Source of the DNA: Amycolatopsis dendrobii
GTDB lineage: Bacteria > Actinomycetota > Actinomycetes > Mycobacteriales > Pseudonocardiaceae
Direction: 5' to 3'
DNA: 64,000 nt
Assembly: GCF_014145675.1 (NCBI RefSeq)
Contig: NZ_JACGZW010000002.1
Location: 806,001 to 870,000 of the forward strand
The notes beneath the pieces were generated by a model. That model saw only the letters and a program-made list of their open reading frames with translations, was not told the DNA's origin and did not search any database. The first letter of the stretch is position 1, and every line of letters starts with the position of its first letter. Below, in pieces: positions 8,596 to 18,097 of the stretch. Made by a program: the position numbers and the translations under genes.

Positions 8596-9219
8596 ATGAA
8601 CGGGGCGGCGGTGCACGAGACAGCGGTCCGGGTGCTCATTCGAGCCTCGGATCCCCTTACCGACACCGGGATCCGGAGCTGGTTGCAGGCCCGGCCGGAG
8701 TTTTCCGTGGTCGCCGACGAGGTGGACGTGATCATCGTCGCGGCCGAGCTGCTGTCGGTGGAGGTGACCTCGGCCTTGCGCGGACTCAAGGCCACTGTGG
8801 ATGCTCCGGTGGTCCTGCTCGTCGACGAGGAGGCCGCGGGCCCGGCGGTGCTGACCGCGGTGGAGTGCAACGTGGTCGCCCTGCTGAACCGCGAACGCAC
8901 GTCGAGCGAGCAGCTGGCCGCCGCGGTGCTGACCGCTTCGCGCGGCGGCGGGGTCCTGCCCCCGGCCGCGCTGGGCACGCTGCTCAGCCATTTCCGCCGC
9001 CCGATCGAACCCCGCCCGAAGCACAGTTCCGGTTTGACCCAACGGGAAATCGACGTGCTGCGCCTGCTGGCCGAAGGCCTCGACACAGCGGAAACCGCGG
9101 AGAAAATCAACTTTTCCGAACGCGCGGTGAAGAAGGTCATCCACGACATGTCGCAGCGGCTGGAGTTGCGCAACCGGACGCACGCGGTCGCCTACGCCCT
9201 CCGCAACGGCGCGATCTGA
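8596..9219 (+). CDS. LuxR-family transcriptional regulator with degenerate receiver-like domain
   Basis: 207 residues. The C-terminal quarter is a LuxR/FixJ DNA-binding domain (LTQREIDVLRLLAEGLDTAETA... VKKVIHDMSQRLELRNRTHAVAYALR). The N-terminal 120 residues resemble a response-regulator receiver, but the usual phosphorylated Asp after strand 3 is missing (VDVIIVAAEL) and so is the conserved Lys (LLNRERT). It is therefore probably not controlled by phosphotransfer. ATG 8596 follows a GGGGGAGCGGGG ribosome site. It is a paralogue of the convergent gene at 9240-9884. Confidence 0.88.
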   Translation: MNGAAVHETAVRVLIRASDPLTDTGIRSWLQARPEFSVVADEVDVIIVAAELLSVEVTSALRGLKATVDAPVVLLVDEEAAGPAVLTAVECNVVALLNRERTSSEQLAAAVLTASRGGGVLPPAALGTLLSHFRRPIEPRPKHSSGLTQREIDVLRLLAEGLDTAETAEKINFSERAVKKVIHDMSQRLELRNRTHAVAYALRNGAI

Positions 9220-9239
9220 GGCGGGCAGGGCGCGGCGGT

Positions 9240-9884
9240 TCAGATGATGCCCGTCCGCAGCGCGTACGCGACCGCGTGCGAGCGGTTCCGCAGGTCGAAC
9301 CGCACCAGCAGCGTGCTGATGATGTTCTTGATCGTCCGCTCCGAATACGCCATCCGGTCGGCGATTTCGACCGTGCCGAAACCGTCCGCGAGCAGGCCGA
9401 GGATTTCCACCTCGCGGCTCTGCAGCCGGTGCCGGTGCCGGTCAAGGAAACCCCGCGGGTAGCGGGCCTCGCCCTCGCTGGTGCGGAACTCGTCTGCCAA
9501 CCGGGTCGCGCGGGCGTCTTCCGGTTCGGCCGACGGCGCCCGCGCGGCCAGTGCGTCCAGGATCTTCTCGCGCGTCGCGGAACCGCGGTACAGCAGCGCG
9601 GACAGGCCGAATCCGCCGAGCCTGCCCAGTTCGGCCTTCTCGATCCGGTCCGCGACCAGCACCACGCGCACATCCGCGACGAGCGCGGTCCGGCGGATCC
9701 GCGCCAGGTCGGCCAGGGTTTTCTCGCGGACCTCCGGCACGATCACGAGCAGGACGTCCGCGCGCGGGACCTCGCTGGGAGCCATCACGGCGTAGCGAGG
9801 CGTGCCGCGCAGGTAGGCGGCGGCGCCTTCGCCGCTGATCGGGTCGTTGGCGATGATCGCCACTCGTTCGGGCAATGCGCTCAT
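9240..9884 (-). CDS. LuxR-family transcriptional regulator, paralogue of the gene at 8596
   Basis: 214 residues, organised like its convergent neighbour: a receiver-like N-terminal half without a recognisable phospho-acceptor (ADVLLVIVPEV at the expected position) and a C-terminal LuxR domain (LQSREVEILGLLADGFGTVEIADRM...TIKNIISTLLVRFDLRNRSHAVAYALR). The two end in nearly identical tails (ALRNGAI and ALRTGII). No histidine kinase is adjacent. The 270-bp region in front of its start carries repeats suited to autoregulation. Confidence 0.88.
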   Translation of the reverse strand: MSALPERVAIIANDPISGEGAAAYLRGTPRYAVMAPSEVPRADVLLVIVPEVREKTLADLARIRRTALVADVRVVLVADRIEKAELGRLGGFGLSALLYRGSATREKILDALAARAPSAEPEDARATRLADEFRTSEGEARYPRGFLDRHRHRLQSREVEILGLLADGFGTVEIADRMAYSERTIKNIISTLLVRFDLRNRSHAVAYALRTGII

Positions 9885-10104
9885 GTCAGCTCACAGACCA
9901 GTCGTTCCCGGCGGCCGCGCCGCATCCTCCGCTGAGCCGAGGATTCGCGGTTCGGCGCGCGAGGTCGATCCCCCGCGCTGCCGGGACGCGGTAGTGCCTG
10001 CGATACCTCGGCAGCCCAGCATGAGTTAAGGAGTTAATCGAACGTTAGTGCTTGTAACCTTAGTTGAACGATAGCACTAGACGGGAGTCCAGTGGTGATA
10101 ATTG
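9885..10104. promoter_or_regulatory. Upstream region of the LuxR gene with AT-rich repeats
   Basis: No gene is seen here. The part at 10021-10080 is AT-rich for this genome. It holds an inverted repeat TAGTGCT (10046-10052) / AGCACTA (10073-10079) and a direct repeat GAACGWTAG (10040-10048 and 10066-10074, 26 bp apart). It lies upstream of the regulator starting at 9884 and probably contains its promoter and binding sites. Confidence 0.4.
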
Positions 10105-10146
10105 CCCGCACGACCGGGTAGCGTTCACGCGTTCCGGTCGTGCGGG
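10105..10146. terminator. Strong stem-loop terminator after the efflux operon
   Basis: CCCGCACGACCGG (10105-10117) and CCGGTCGTGCGGG (10134-10146) are exact inverted repeats: a 13-bp stem with a 16-base loop, placed 12 bp past the stop of the ABC permease gene. There is no T-run, as is common for actinomycete terminators. Confidence 0.75.
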
Positions 10147-10158
10147 CCGTCCGCGGGA

Positions 10159-11364
10159 TCAGGCCAGCGCCTGAGCAGGGGGAAGCCGCGCGGCCCGCAT
10201 CGCCGGGTACGCACCGGCGATCGCGCCGACCGCGGCCGAGACCGCGACCCCGCCGGCGAGCGCGACCGGCGGCAGCACCGCGGGCCAGCCCTGGCTGAGC
10301 GCGTAGCCCGCCGTCGCGCCGACCCCGAGCACCACCCCGACGAGCCCGCCCAACCCGGACAGCAGCACCGATTCGGCGAGGAACTGCCCGCGGATCTGGC
10401 CTCGGGTCGCCCCGAGCGCGCGGCGCAATCCGATCTCGCGCCGTCGTTCCAGCACCGAGATCACCATCGTGTTCGCCACGCCGACGCCGCCGACCAGCAG
10501 CGCCACCCCGCCGAGGCCGAGGAACAGCGCGCCGTAGGTGTTCTTCGTCAGCTGCTGCGCGGCGAGCGCGTCGGACGGCCGTTCGACCGCGACCTCGTTC
10601 GGCGCGGCCGGGTTGATTGTCGCGGCGAGCACCGAACGGACCGCGCTGACCTGCGACTCCCGCGCGCGCAGATACACCGTGCTCGGATGGCCGTCGAAGC
10701 CGAAGACCTGTTCGGCGACGTCCCAGCCGATCAGCACGGACCGTTCGACCTCCGGCGCGAGCGGCATCGGGGCGAGAATCCCGACGACGCTGAACCACGA
10801 CGAGCCGATCAGGACCTGCGGCGGCCGCGCCGGATCGAGATGGTCGATCCCTAGCCTCGACGCAGCTTCCGAGCCGAGCACGACCGCAGGGAAGCGCTGG
10901 TTCGCCGGGCTGAGGAACGTCCCGGTCCGGACCGTTCCGCCGAGCACCGGCAGCAGATCCGGCCGCGCGGCGAACACCGAGACGCCCGCCGAATCGTCCT
11001 TGCCGACCCGGTCGTTGCGGTACACCTTGGCGTTGATTTTGCCGACCTCCACCGCGCCCTCGACCGGCGCGATCCGCCGCACCATCGGGACCGCCGAGTC
11101 CGGCAGCTTCGCCGAGCCGCCCATGAGGGTCTGCCCGGCTTCGGCGCGGAGCAGGTTGGTGCCCATCGCGGCGAGCTTGTCCTGCAGCGCTTGGTCCGCG
11201 GACGCCGGGATCGCCAGTACGGCGACCATCGCCGCGACGCCGATGGCGATGCCGAGCGCGGACAGCATCGCGCGCAGCGGACGGGTGCGCATTCCGTGCG
11301 CGCCGAGGGAGAGCAGGTCGGCGGGACCGAGCCGGTTCGGGCTGGGCGGGGCGGGCGCGGTCAT
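10159..11364 (-). CDS. MacB/FtsX-type ABC transporter permease
   Basis: 401 residues. It has one N-terminal membrane helix ([20 protein letters not shown]), a roughly 200-residue extracytoplasmic domain (MacB periplasmic-core type) and three C-terminal helices with the FtsX signature ([32 protein letters not shown]). MacB-type permeases work mechanically with an adaptor rather than moving substrate through the membrane. The ATG overlaps the ATPase stop by four bases. It is the last gene of a four-gene operon and is followed by a strong hairpin. Confidence 0.92.
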   Translation of the reverse strand: MTAPAPPSPNRLGPADLLSLGAHGMRTRPLRAMLSALGIAIGVAAMVAVLAIPASADQALQDKLAAMGTNLLRAEAGQTLMGGSAKLPDSAVPMVRRIAPVEGAVEVGKINAKVYRNDRVGKDDSAGVSVFAARPDLLPVLGGTVRTGTFLSPANQRFPAVVLGSEAASRLGIDHLDPARPPQVLIGSSWFSVVGILAPMPLAPEVERSVLIGWDVAEQVFGFDGHPSTVYLRARESQVSAVRSVLAATINPAAPNEVAVERPSDALAAQQLTKNTYGALFLGLGGVALLVGGVGVANTMVISVLERRREIGLRRALGATRGQIRGQFLAESVLLSGLGGLVGVVLGVGATAGYALSQGWPAVLPPVALAGGVAVSAAVGAIAGAYPAMRAARLPPAQALA

Positions 11365-12059
11365 CGCGGTGCTCCCGCGAGATCGGCCGCGCCGGTGTCG
11401 AGGCGCAGTTCCCCGTCGAGGATCTCGATCCGCCGCGGCATTCCGGTCGCGATCTCCCGGTCGTGCGTGATGAGCACGACCGTGGTGCCGCCGGCGTTGA
11501 GTTCCGCGAGCAAGGACAGCACCGCCGCGCCGTTGCCGGTGTCGAGGTTCCCGGTCGGTTCGTCGGCGAGCAGGATCGGCGGCGTGTTCACGACCGCCCG
11601 CGCGATCGCGACCCGCTGCCGTTCGCCGCCGGACAGTTCTCCCGGCAGGTGCCCGGCGCGATGTCCGAGCCCGACCCGGTCGAGCGCCTCCAACGCCTGC
11701 GCCCGTCGTTTCCGTTTCGGGACTCCGCTGTACAGCAGCCCGCTGCACACGTTGTTCACCGCGGTTTCGCCGTCGTCCAGGAAGAACTGCTGGAACACGA
11801 AGCCGATCCACCGCGAGCGCAGCGCGGCGAGTTTGCGGTCGGACAGCTGCGCGACGTCGTGGCCGCGGATTTCGATCCGGCCTTCGGTCGGCCGGTCGAG
11901 CGTGCCCATCAGTTGCAGCAGCGTGGATTTGCCCGAACCGGACGGGCCGACGATGGCGGCCATTTCTCCGTCCGAAAAGGACAGTGAGACCTGGCGCAGC
12001 GCGGGCACGTTCCCGCCGTAGGTGCGCGACACCCGATACGCGGCCAGCACCGGGATCAT
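11361..12059 (-). CDS. MacB-type ABC transporter ATP-binding protein
   Basis: 232 residues of the LolD/MacB ATPase class: Walker [12 protein letters not shown]-loop FVFQQFFL, signature [14 protein letters not shown], Walker [13 protein letters not shown] and His switch [10 protein letters not shown]. It energises the permease encoded downstream. It overlaps the adaptor gene upstream and the permease gene downstream by four bases each, so translation is coupled. Such systems export peptides, lipoproteins or antibiotics, or sense cell-envelope attack. Confidence 0.94.
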   Translation of the reverse strand: MIPVLAAYRVSRTYGGNVPALRQVSLSFSDGEMAAIVGPSGSGKSTLLQLMGTLDRPTEGRIEIRGHDVAQLSDRKLAALRSRWIGFVFQQFFLDDGETAVNNVCSGLLYSGVPKRKRRAQALEALDRVGLGHRAGHLPGELSGGERQRVAIARAVVNTPPILLADEPTGNLDTGNGAAVLSLLAELNAGGTTVVLITHDREIATGMPRRIEILDGELRLDTGAADLAGAPR

Positions 12060-13105
12060 GACGTGGTCACCACCCGCTGGCCCGCGTGCAGCCCGGCGGC
12101 CTTGACCTCGACCTGTCCGCCAGAAAAGAGCCCGGTTTCGACGCCGACGAGCCGCCGCTTGCCCTGCTCGTCGACCTCGACCGCGTATCCGCCTTCGGCG
12201 AGCGCGACCAGCGCGCCGACCGGGACGACCAGGACGTCCTGGTGGACCTCCTTGGTGAACCGCACCGAAACCGGAACGTCGACGACGTCTCCGGCAGCGG
12301 CCGGGTCGTCCATCTGGATCTGAACGGTGACCTTGGCCTTGCCGGTTTCCTTGTCCTCGGCCGCGGTGTCGCCGATGTCGGTGACGGTGCCGGTCAGCGT
12401 GCGGCCGTTGAGCGACACGGACACCTTCGCACCCTTGACCGCGACACTCTGCTTGGTCGCGTCCAATTCGGCCTCCACGACGCGTGCGGTGCCGGTGTAC
12501 TTGAAAACCTCGCCCGCGCCGGGGCCGCCGAGCTGACCGGCCACTGACGACACCCGGATCTCGCCGGGGACCAGCACGACGTCGGCCGGATCGAACGACC
12601 CGGTCTGCTCGAGGCCGAGCGATTTCTGCCAGCGTTTGAGCGCGGCGGCGGTCGCGGAGGTGAACTTCTCGTCCGGAGTGCCGAAACCGCCGTACCCCAG
12701 CGCTTTCAGGTTCTCCTCGAGCTCTTTGACGTCCGGGCCTTTGTCCACGCCGTCGTTGAGCACGCGATAGAACGGCAGACTCCCGTAGAACAGCGGCACC
12801 GGCTTGGCGTCCACTGTGTACGCCGTCTTGCCGCGGCCGAGCACGTCGCCGCGCCCGGGCAGCCAGGTCACTGTGCCGTTCTTCTTGCCGCTCAGCGTGG
12901 ATTCCTTGCCGTAGCCGAGTTTCCCGGTCGCGTTCTCCTCTTCCTTCAGGTCCGATTTGGTCACTTCGGCGGTCGCCACCGGCTTCGCCGCCGCGGCCGG
13001 TTCGCCACCGGAAGCGACGTGGGTCAGCACGACGGCCGAGGTCGTGCCGAGCACGACGACAGTCGCTCCCGCGGCGATGAACCAGCGCCCTCGTTTCCCG
13101 GTCAC
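12056..13105 (-). CDS. Membrane-fusion (adaptor) protein with peptidoglycan-binding domain
   Basis: 349 residues. An N-terminal membrane anchor (about 10-30) is followed by a HlyD/MacA-like architecture with a PG_binding_1 domain in the middle ([18 protein letters not shown] ... [19 protein letters not shown]). The C-terminal beta-barrel/membrane-proximal domain ends [12 protein letters not shown], typical of efflux adaptors. In Gram-positives such proteins link the MacB-like permease to the cell wall. GTG 13105 lies inside the stop of the lipoprotein gene (GTGA). The family is seen together with MacB-type ATPase and permease genes, as here. Confidence 0.88.
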   Translation of the reverse strand: MTGKRGRWFIAAGATVVVLGTTSAVVLTHVASGGEPAAAAKPVATAEVTKSDLKEEENATGKLGYGKESTLSGKKNGTVTWLPGRGDVLGRGKTAYTVDAKPVPLFYGSLPFYRVLNDGVDKGPDVKELEENLKALGYGGFGTPDEKFTSATAAALKRWQKSLGLEQTGSFDPADVVLVPGEIRVSSVAGQLGGPGAGEVFKYTGTARVVEAELDATKQSVAVKGAKVSVSLNGRTLTGTVTDIGDTAAEDKETGKAKVTVQIQMDDPAAAGDVVDVPVSVRFTKEVHQDVLVVPVGALVALAEGGYAVEVDEQGKRRLVGVETGLFSGGQVEVKAAGLHAGQRVVTTS

Positions 13106-13608
13106 TTTCCGGCCATTCCCATTCCGCACGCCTTGAGCGCTGCCTCGAATTTGGTCCCGTCGTCCTTCATCGGCAGCGCCCGCGCGCCGCCGTTCGCGTC
13201 GGGATCGGGCAGGTCGAAGCCGTGCTCGCGCATGCACTTGGCGTCCTTGCGGGCCTTGTCCAATTCCTCGGGCGTCAGCTTCTTCGGCATTCCGCCGCCG
13301 GGCAGCAGCTTCTTGCAGGCGTCGAGCGCCGCCATGGTCTTGGGATCGTTGGAGAAGTTGATGGTCGGGGCCTCGTTTTCGCCGGGATCCGGCGTGTCGA
13401 CGCCGTGTTCGCGCATGCATTTCGCGTAGGCGCGCATCGCGTCCCGGTCCGCGGCGGGATCGGTCTTTCCGGCGGCGGCGTCCTGTTCCGGGCTTGCCTT
13501 CGGGCCGGAGATCGACGGCACCTGCGGCGCGGTGTCCCCGGACGAACACCCGGCGAGCAGCGCCAGCGCCAGTCCGGCCCCGACGGCCGCCAGACGTGCT
13601 TTCCGCAT
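13102..13608 (-). CDS. Lipoprotein with duplicated AKCMREHG motif, first gene of efflux operon
   Basis: 168 residues. A signal peptide with lipobox LLAGC at about 17-21 predicts a membrane-anchored lipoprotein. The mature part holds two internal repeats: [16 protein letters not shown] ... AALDACKKL and [16 protein letters not shown] ... AALKACGMG. Each repeat thus has two Cys about 40-50 residues apart plus a conserved CMREHG-x-D-x-PDP core. Paired cysteines outside the cell suggest disulfides, or metal or redox sensing, but no function is established. It heads the adaptor-ATPase-permease operon and is divergent from the two-component genes. Confidence 0.82.
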   Translation of the reverse strand: MRKARLAAVGAGLALALLAGCSSGDTAPQVPSISGPKASPEQDAAAGKTDPAADRDAMRAYAKCMREHGVDTPDPGENEAPTINFSNDPKTMAALDACKKLLPGGGMPKKLTPEELDKARKDAKCMREHGFDLPDPDANGGARALPMKDDGTKFEAALKACGMGMAGK

Positions 13609-13708
13609 CGGGATTCTCCTTCGCTCGGGCGGGTCGTTCCCGCCGGTGGCCCAGTAGTACCGACGCGGCGATACAGGCCCGTTAAGCGATCTTGTTTATC
13701 CTCTCCTT

Positions 13709-14965
13709 ATGCCCGGATCCGACAGACTGCCGGCAGCCACGACCTGGGAGGATCCCTTGGCCGAGAAGAGCGCAGGCCCGCGCCGGGGGCCGCTGCGGCT
13801 GTCCGTGCGGACCCGGCTCACCGCGCTGTACGGCGGGTTCTTCCTGCTGGCCGGAATCGTGCTGGTGGTGGTGACCTACATCGTCGTCAGCAACGAACTG
13901 CCCGCGCCCGCGCAATATCTCGGCGACGGGGCTTCGCTGAGGCTGGGCCAGGCGATGTCGGCCGATGCGCTTCCCGCTGACGCGACTTTCAGCGCGATCC
14001 CGGCGGATGCCGCTTCGGCTTCGGCGGAGCGGGTGGCCACGGCCGTGCTCACCGACTACCGCAGCTCGACAATGTCCACTTTGGTCCTCGCGTCGGCGAT
14101 CGCGCTGCTGGTCACCGCGGCCCTGGCGTTGCTGTTCGGCTGGTTCATGGCCGGACGCGCGCTGCGGCCGTTGCACACGATCACCTCGACCGCGCGGCGG
14201 CTCGAGGCCGGGAAGCTCGACGAGCGGATCAACCTCGACGGCCCGCGCGACGAACTGAAGGAACTCGCCGACACTTTCGACAGCATGCTGGACCGTCTCG
14301 CCGGTTCATTCGACAGCCAGAAACGGTTTGTAGCCAATGCTTCACACGAGTTGCGCACGCCGCTCGCGGTGCAGCGGACGCTGATCGAAGTCGCGTTGGA
14401 AAACCCCGAAGCCGGGCCGGTGCTGACCAAGCTGGGCGCGCATTTGCTGCAGACCAACGAACGCAGCGAACGGCTGATCGAAGGATTGCTGGTGCTCGCG
14501 CGCAGCGATCGCGGCCTGAGCGCACGGGCACCGGTGCGACTGGACAAAGTGGTCCGTTCGGTAATGAAACTCACTGCCGCGCAAGCGAAGGACGCCGGGG
14601 TGACGGTGGAGACCCGGCTGCGCGCGCGGACGGTCGTCGGCGATGCCGTGCTGCTCGAACGCCTGGTGCTGAACCTGGTGAGCAACGCGATCAGCTACAA
14701 CGTCCCGGACGGCTGGGTGTCGATCGCCATCGGTGCGACACCCGCGCTGAGCGTGCGCAACTCCGGGTCTAATGTGGACGAAAGAACGGTCGCGGGCTTG
14801 TTCGAACCCTTCCGTCGGGGAAAGCCGGATCGCACCGGCGCGGGGGATCACTCCGGACTGGGATTGTCGATTGTGCGTTCCGTCGCCAGGGCACACGATG
14901 GGGACGTGGCCGCACGGGCGAATCCGAACGGTGGGTTGACCGTCGAGGTACGGCTGCCCGCTTGA
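13709..14965 (+). CDS. Two-component sensor histidine kinase
   Basis: 418 residues: two membrane helices (about 30-53 and 118-143) bracketing an extracytoplasmic sensor of about 65 residues, a HAMP domain (AGRALRPLHTITSTARRLEAG), HisKA with phosphorylated His in NASHELRTPLA (about H213), and an HATPase_c domain with N-box NLVSNAISYN and G-box SGLGLSIVRSVARAH. ATG 13709 has no ribosome site and may be leaderless. TTG 13757 has a good GGGAGGA and is a fair alternative start. The gene is divergent from the lipoprotein-efflux operon, whose expression it most likely controls with the response regulator that follows. Confidence 0.94.
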   Translation: MPGSDRLPAATTWEDPLAEKSAGPRRGPLRLSVRTRLTALYGGFFLLAGIVLVVVTYIVVSNELPAPAQYLGDGASLRLGQAMSADALPADATFSAIPADAASASAERVATAVLTDYRSSTMSTLVLASAIALLVTAALALLFGWFMAGRALRPLHTITSTARRLEAGKLDERINLDGPRDELKELADTFDSMLDRLAGSFDSQKRFVANASHELRTPLAVQRTLIEVALENPEAGPVLTKLGAHLLQTNERSERLIEGLLVLARSDRGLSARAPVRLDKVVRSVMKLTAAQAKDAGVTVETRLRARTVVGDAVLLERLVLNLVSNAISYNVPDGWVSIAIGATPALSVRNSGSNVDERTVAGLFEPFRRGKPDRTGAGDHSGLGLSIVRSVARAHDGDVAARANPNGGLTVEVRLPA

Positions 14966-15007
14966 TCCTTATGCCGCCTTTATCGGCGTTCCGGGCATGA
15001 TGATCGA

Positions 15008-15673
15008 ATGCGGGTACTGATTGTCGAGGACGAACCGCTCCTGGCGGATTCGATCGCCGAGGGGCTGCGCCGCCATTCCATCGCGGTGGATGTCTGCTAC
15101 GACGGCGGCGAGGCTCTCGAACGCGTCGCCGTCCACGCGTACGACGTCGTCGTCCTGGACCGGGACCTGCCGACCGTCCATGGCGACGAGGTCTGCGCGG
15201 CAATAGTCGACGCGGGCGGCGAGACCCGGGTTCTCATGCTCACCTCGGCCGCCGACGTCACCGACCGCATCGAAGGCCTGAACCTCGGCGCGGACGACTA
15301 CCTGACCAAGCCGTTCGTCTTCGCGGAACTGGTCGCCCGGGTGCACGCGCTGGCCCGCCGGGCGCGTCCGGCCCTGCCGCCAGTGCTGGAAGCGGCCGGT
15401 TTGGTCCTGGATCTGCCCCGGCACCAGGCGTCCCGTGACGGCCGCTTCCTGCCGCTGTCACCGAAGGAGTTCGCGGTGCTGGAGGTGCTGATGCGTGCCG
15501 ACGGGACGGTGGTGAGTGCGGAGCAGTTGCTGGAAAAGGCGTGGGACGAGCACGCCGACCCGTTCACCAACACAGTGCGGGTCACGGTGATGACGCTGCG
15601 GCGGAAGCTGGGGGCGCCGCCGGTGATCGAGACGGTCGCCGGGGCCGGGTATCGGCTGGCTGCACCCGCCTGA
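15008..15673 (+). CDS. OmpR/PhoB-type response regulator
   Basis: 221 residues. The receiver domain has acidic pocket VEDE, phospho-acceptor Asp in VVVLDRDLP (about D51), Thr in LMLTSA and Lys in YLTKPF. The C-terminal winged helix carries the usual LSPKEFAVLEVLMR...TNTVRVTVMTLRRKLG motif. It is the partner of the kinase 42 bp upstream. The kinase-first gene order and divergence from an efflux operon resemble envelope-stress systems. The exact signal is unknown. Confidence 0.95.
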   Translation: MRVLIVEDEPLLADSIAEGLRRHSIAVDVCYDGGEALERVAVHAYDVVVLDRDLPTVHGDEVCAAIVDAGGETRVLMLTSAADVTDRIEGLNLGADDYLTKPFVFAELVARVHALARRARPALPPVLEAAGLVLDLPRHQASRDGRFLPLSPKEFAVLEVLMRADGTVVSAEQLLEKAWDEHADPFTNTVRVTVMTLRRKLGAPPVIETVAGAGYRLAAPA

Positions 15674-15739
15674 GCATTTCGGGACCAGTCCCGCCCGAGC
15701 TGGATTAGCTTGACCGCCTCGGTGGCGGAGGAGGGTTTG

Positions 15740-16255
15740 GTGGCGCAGCGGACTAAGCGGATACCGGCTGGGGTAGTGCTCGCGATCGGGTTCGCGGTGC
15801 TGCTGGCCGTGCGTGAGACGGCGTTCTTGATCTGGCCGATCGAGAAAGTGCCTTCCGTCTCGCCGGGCAGCCGGTGGGACGCGATCGACGCGCTGTCGCT
15901 GACCATGGGGTACGTGCCGGCGGACGACGGGACCATGTCGGTCAGCATGCTCGGCGGTTTGGTCAGCCAGGTCTTCTGCGGAATCTGCTGTTTGGCCGGT
16001 GCGATGCTGCTGACGTTGCGCGTCCCGCTCGGCCGGACCTTCGTTCTTCTTGGCGCGGGCAGCAGGCTGCTGATCGTCGTGGTCGCCTTTGCCGCGGCGT
16101 CCGTCCGGGTCGACGGCAGCCGCGTGCTCGACGGGTGGCACCAGGATCCCCTTCTCGTCGTGGCATTCGTCCTCTTCGTGGACTGGCTGCTGCCGCTGCT
16201 GGTGTGCGCCTTCGCGACCGGCCGCCGCGTCAGGTTGTGGGTCTGGACGAAGTAG
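15740..16255 (+). CDS. Four-helix membrane protein, unknown function
   Basis: About 171 residues with four hydrophobic segments (about 10-32, 65-90, 97-117 and 132-158 from GTG 15740) and a short basic tail. A Cys-rich patch (FCGICCLAG) lies in helix 2. The start at GTG 15740 is preferred over TTG 15710 because GGAGGAGGG lies just before it. No family motif is recognised. It follows the response regulator by 66 bp on the same strand and may be co-transcribed. Confidence 0.65.
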   Translation: MAQRTKRIPAGVVLAIGFAVLLAVRETAFLIWPIEKVPSVSPGSRWDAIDALSLTMGYVPADDGTMSVSMLGGLVSQVFCGICCLAGAMLLTLRVPLGRTFVLLGAGSRLLIVVVAFAAASVRVDGSRVLDGWHQDPLLVVAFVLFVDWLLPLLVCAFATGRRVRLWVWTK

Positions 16256-16317
16256 CTCCGGCGAGCCGCGCTCAGCCGCTATGCTGGGCGGCACCTCGCC
16301 GTCAGGAAACCGTCGCC

Positions 16318-17448
16318 ATGCGTAGCGGAGAAACCAGGGCTGTTCTGGAACGGCTGCTGCCCCGGGTGCTGACCGGCGTTCAGCACGAGCTGAACGCCAC
16401 GATGGCCGTGCACGGGCCGGGGGCGCTCGCACTGATCCCGCGTTCGGTCGAGCTCATCCGGTTCGGCGCGGACCTCGCCTTCGACTGTGCACGGGAAGAC
16501 CAGCTCATCGGCCAGGAAACCCTTTCGCCGTACGAAAAGTTCGGCCATGTCGTCGCCGACGGCGGGTTTTCCGCGGATTCGCTGCGGCTGGGCGTCACCA
16601 CGAGCTACACCGCCGCGATGCGCATCGCGCTCGCCGAAGCGTCGGTGAGCGATCGGGCGACTCTGATGCCGCTGGTCATGTGGTCGGCTCAGCTGGGGCC
16701 GCTGGTCGAGGACACCGAACTGGGCGCGTTCTTCCACTGGCATCAGCAACGGGCGGAAACCGGCCGGTACCGGGAACAGGTGGTCCGCAGCCTGCTGAGC
16801 GGTTCGGCCGCCGGGGTGGGCACGCGGGCACCGGCTCATCTGGTCGCGTTGGTGTCGCCCGCGGTCTCGCGCGGTGACCCGGCGGGCAAACTGGCCCGGC
16901 TTGAACGGACTCTTCTCGACAGCGGTGCATTAGTGCTGGCGCGCAAGCAGTTCGTTGTTCTGCTGCATCCCTTGCCCGCGTTCGACGGGCCGGGAGTGCG
17001 GGTGCTGGAACACGTATCGGCTCTCGACTCGCTCGGGCCGGGCGTCCACGTGGCGCTGGCCAAGGGAAGCACGCAAGGACTTCTCGGGGCTTTCCGGGAA
17101 GCGGTGACGGTCTGGCAGCTCGTGCGCAGCCGCGGCTACCCAGCCGGGTTCTACGACTTGTCGCACGTGCTGACCGACCGGCTGGTTTCGGGCGAACCGG
17201 ATATCGCGACGAGACTGCACGGCATTCTCGCGCCGCTGGCCGATTCGCCGGTACTTCTGGATACCCTGCGCGCCTGGGTGCTCGGGAACGCTGACCGGCG
17301 GAGGGTGGCCGCCGCGCTCCACGTCCACCCCAACACTCTCGACCGCAGGCTCCGGCACATCGAGCAGCGCACCGGGCTGTCGGTGAGCCGCTATCACGAC
17401 CTGCATCTGCTGCATCTGGCTCTCGCCGCGCTGTCTGTCCGCCCATGA
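16318..17448 (+). CDS. PucR/CdaR-like transcriptional regulator
   Basis: 376 residues. The last 60 form the PucR-type helix-turn-helix (ADRRRVAAALHVHPNTLDRRLRHIEQ...LSVSRYHDLHLLHLAL). The middle is a GGDEF-like regulatory domain of the CdaR type and the N-terminus is an all-helical domain. Such proteins control catabolic or developmental genes in actinomycetes; the inducer cannot be inferred. ATG 16318 has an AGGAA ribosome site. A strong hairpin follows the stop codon immediately. Confidence 0.85.
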   Translation: MRSGETRAVLERLLPRVLTGVQHELNATMAVHGPGALALIPRSVELIRFGADLAFDCAREDQLIGQETLSPYEKFGHVVADGGFSADSLRLGVTTSYTAAMRIALAEASVSDRATLMPLVMWSAQLGPLVEDTELGAFFHWHQQRAETGRYREQVVRSLLSGSAAGVGTRAPAHLVALVSPAVSRGDPAGKLARLERTLLDSGALVLARKQFVVLLHPLPAFDGPGVRVLEHVSALDSLGPGVHVALAKGSTQGLLGAFREAVTVWQLVRSRGYPAGFYDLSHVLTDRLVSGEPDIATRLHGILAPLADSPVLLDTLRAWVLGNADRRRVAAALHVHPNTLDRRLRHIEQRTGLSVSRYHDLHLLHLALAALSVRP

Positions 17449-17479
17449 CGCCGGGTGCCGCGGCCGTCGGCGCCCGGCG
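17449..17479. terminator. Bidirectional hairpin terminator
   Basis: CGCCGGGTGCCG (17449-17460) pairs with CGGCGCCCGGCG (17468-17479), a 12-bp stem with one G-T wobble and a 7-base loop. It separates the convergent PucR-like gene and secreted-protein gene and can serve both strands. Confidence 0.75.
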
Positions 17480-17492
17480 TCCGGTCTTCCGG

Positions 17493-17981
17493 TCAGGGCC
17501 GGAAGAAACCGCTGACGTAATTGCAGGTCACCTGCACGGAATTGTTCCGGGTGCAGTTCCCGCCCGCGGGGCTCGCGATGGTCACGACGCCGCCGGTGCG
17601 GTTGGCGATCGTGGCGGTGGCCAGCACTTCCACCGGAATGCCCTTCGGCACCGACACCGACTTGTTGCCGGGCGAGGTCGTGAAGAGCAACTGCGTGAAC
17701 GCGCTGGGGTTGGTGCCGAAGGCCAGTGTGCCGAACCCGGTCGTCAACCGGGAGGACAGGGAGATTTGCGCCGGAGCGGAACAAAAGACGCCGAGCGACC
17801 AGAACACGTTCGGCGGGGAACCGGGGAATTCGGAGAAATTCACCTGCAGCGGACCGGAATTGCAGGTCACCGAAGCCGCCGCCGGTCTGGGCGAGGCCGT
17901 CGCGGCGGTCTGGCCGGTGAGCGCCAGTACCGCGGAAAGGCCCAGCGCCACGCCGGCCAGCCGGCCTGCGGAATTCGCCAT
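17493..17981 (-). CDS. Secreted protein of unknown function
   Basis: 162 residues. The first 30 (MANSAGRLAGVALGLSAVLA ... ATASP) are a clear Sec signal peptide. The mature part is beta-rich, with Thr/Ser/Val repeats and four Cys (VTCNSG, GVFCSA, GGNCTR, VTCNYV) that could form two disulfides. I recognise no family. The ATG at 17981 is chosen for its GGAGGTGC ribosome site. It follows the multicopper oxidase gene on the same strand after a 116-bp gap and may be an independent unit. Confidence 0.75.
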   Translation of the reverse strand: MANSAGRLAGVALGLSAVLALTGQTAATASPRPAAASVTCNSGPLQVNFSEFPGSPPNVFWSLGVFCSAPAQISLSSRLTTGFGTLAFGTNPSAFTQLLFTTSPGNKSVSVPKGIPVEVLATATIANRTGGVVTIASPAGGNCTRNNSVQVTCNYVSGFFRP

Positions 17982-18097
17982 TGCCGCACCTCCAGGAAGG
18001 AAGGGAAATCGTGCGGCCAGCGTAGGAATGCGCCCGCACGAGGTCACGGTGACGGGAACACCCAACCGCCGGGGTACGCGGTGACGGCACCACCTTC

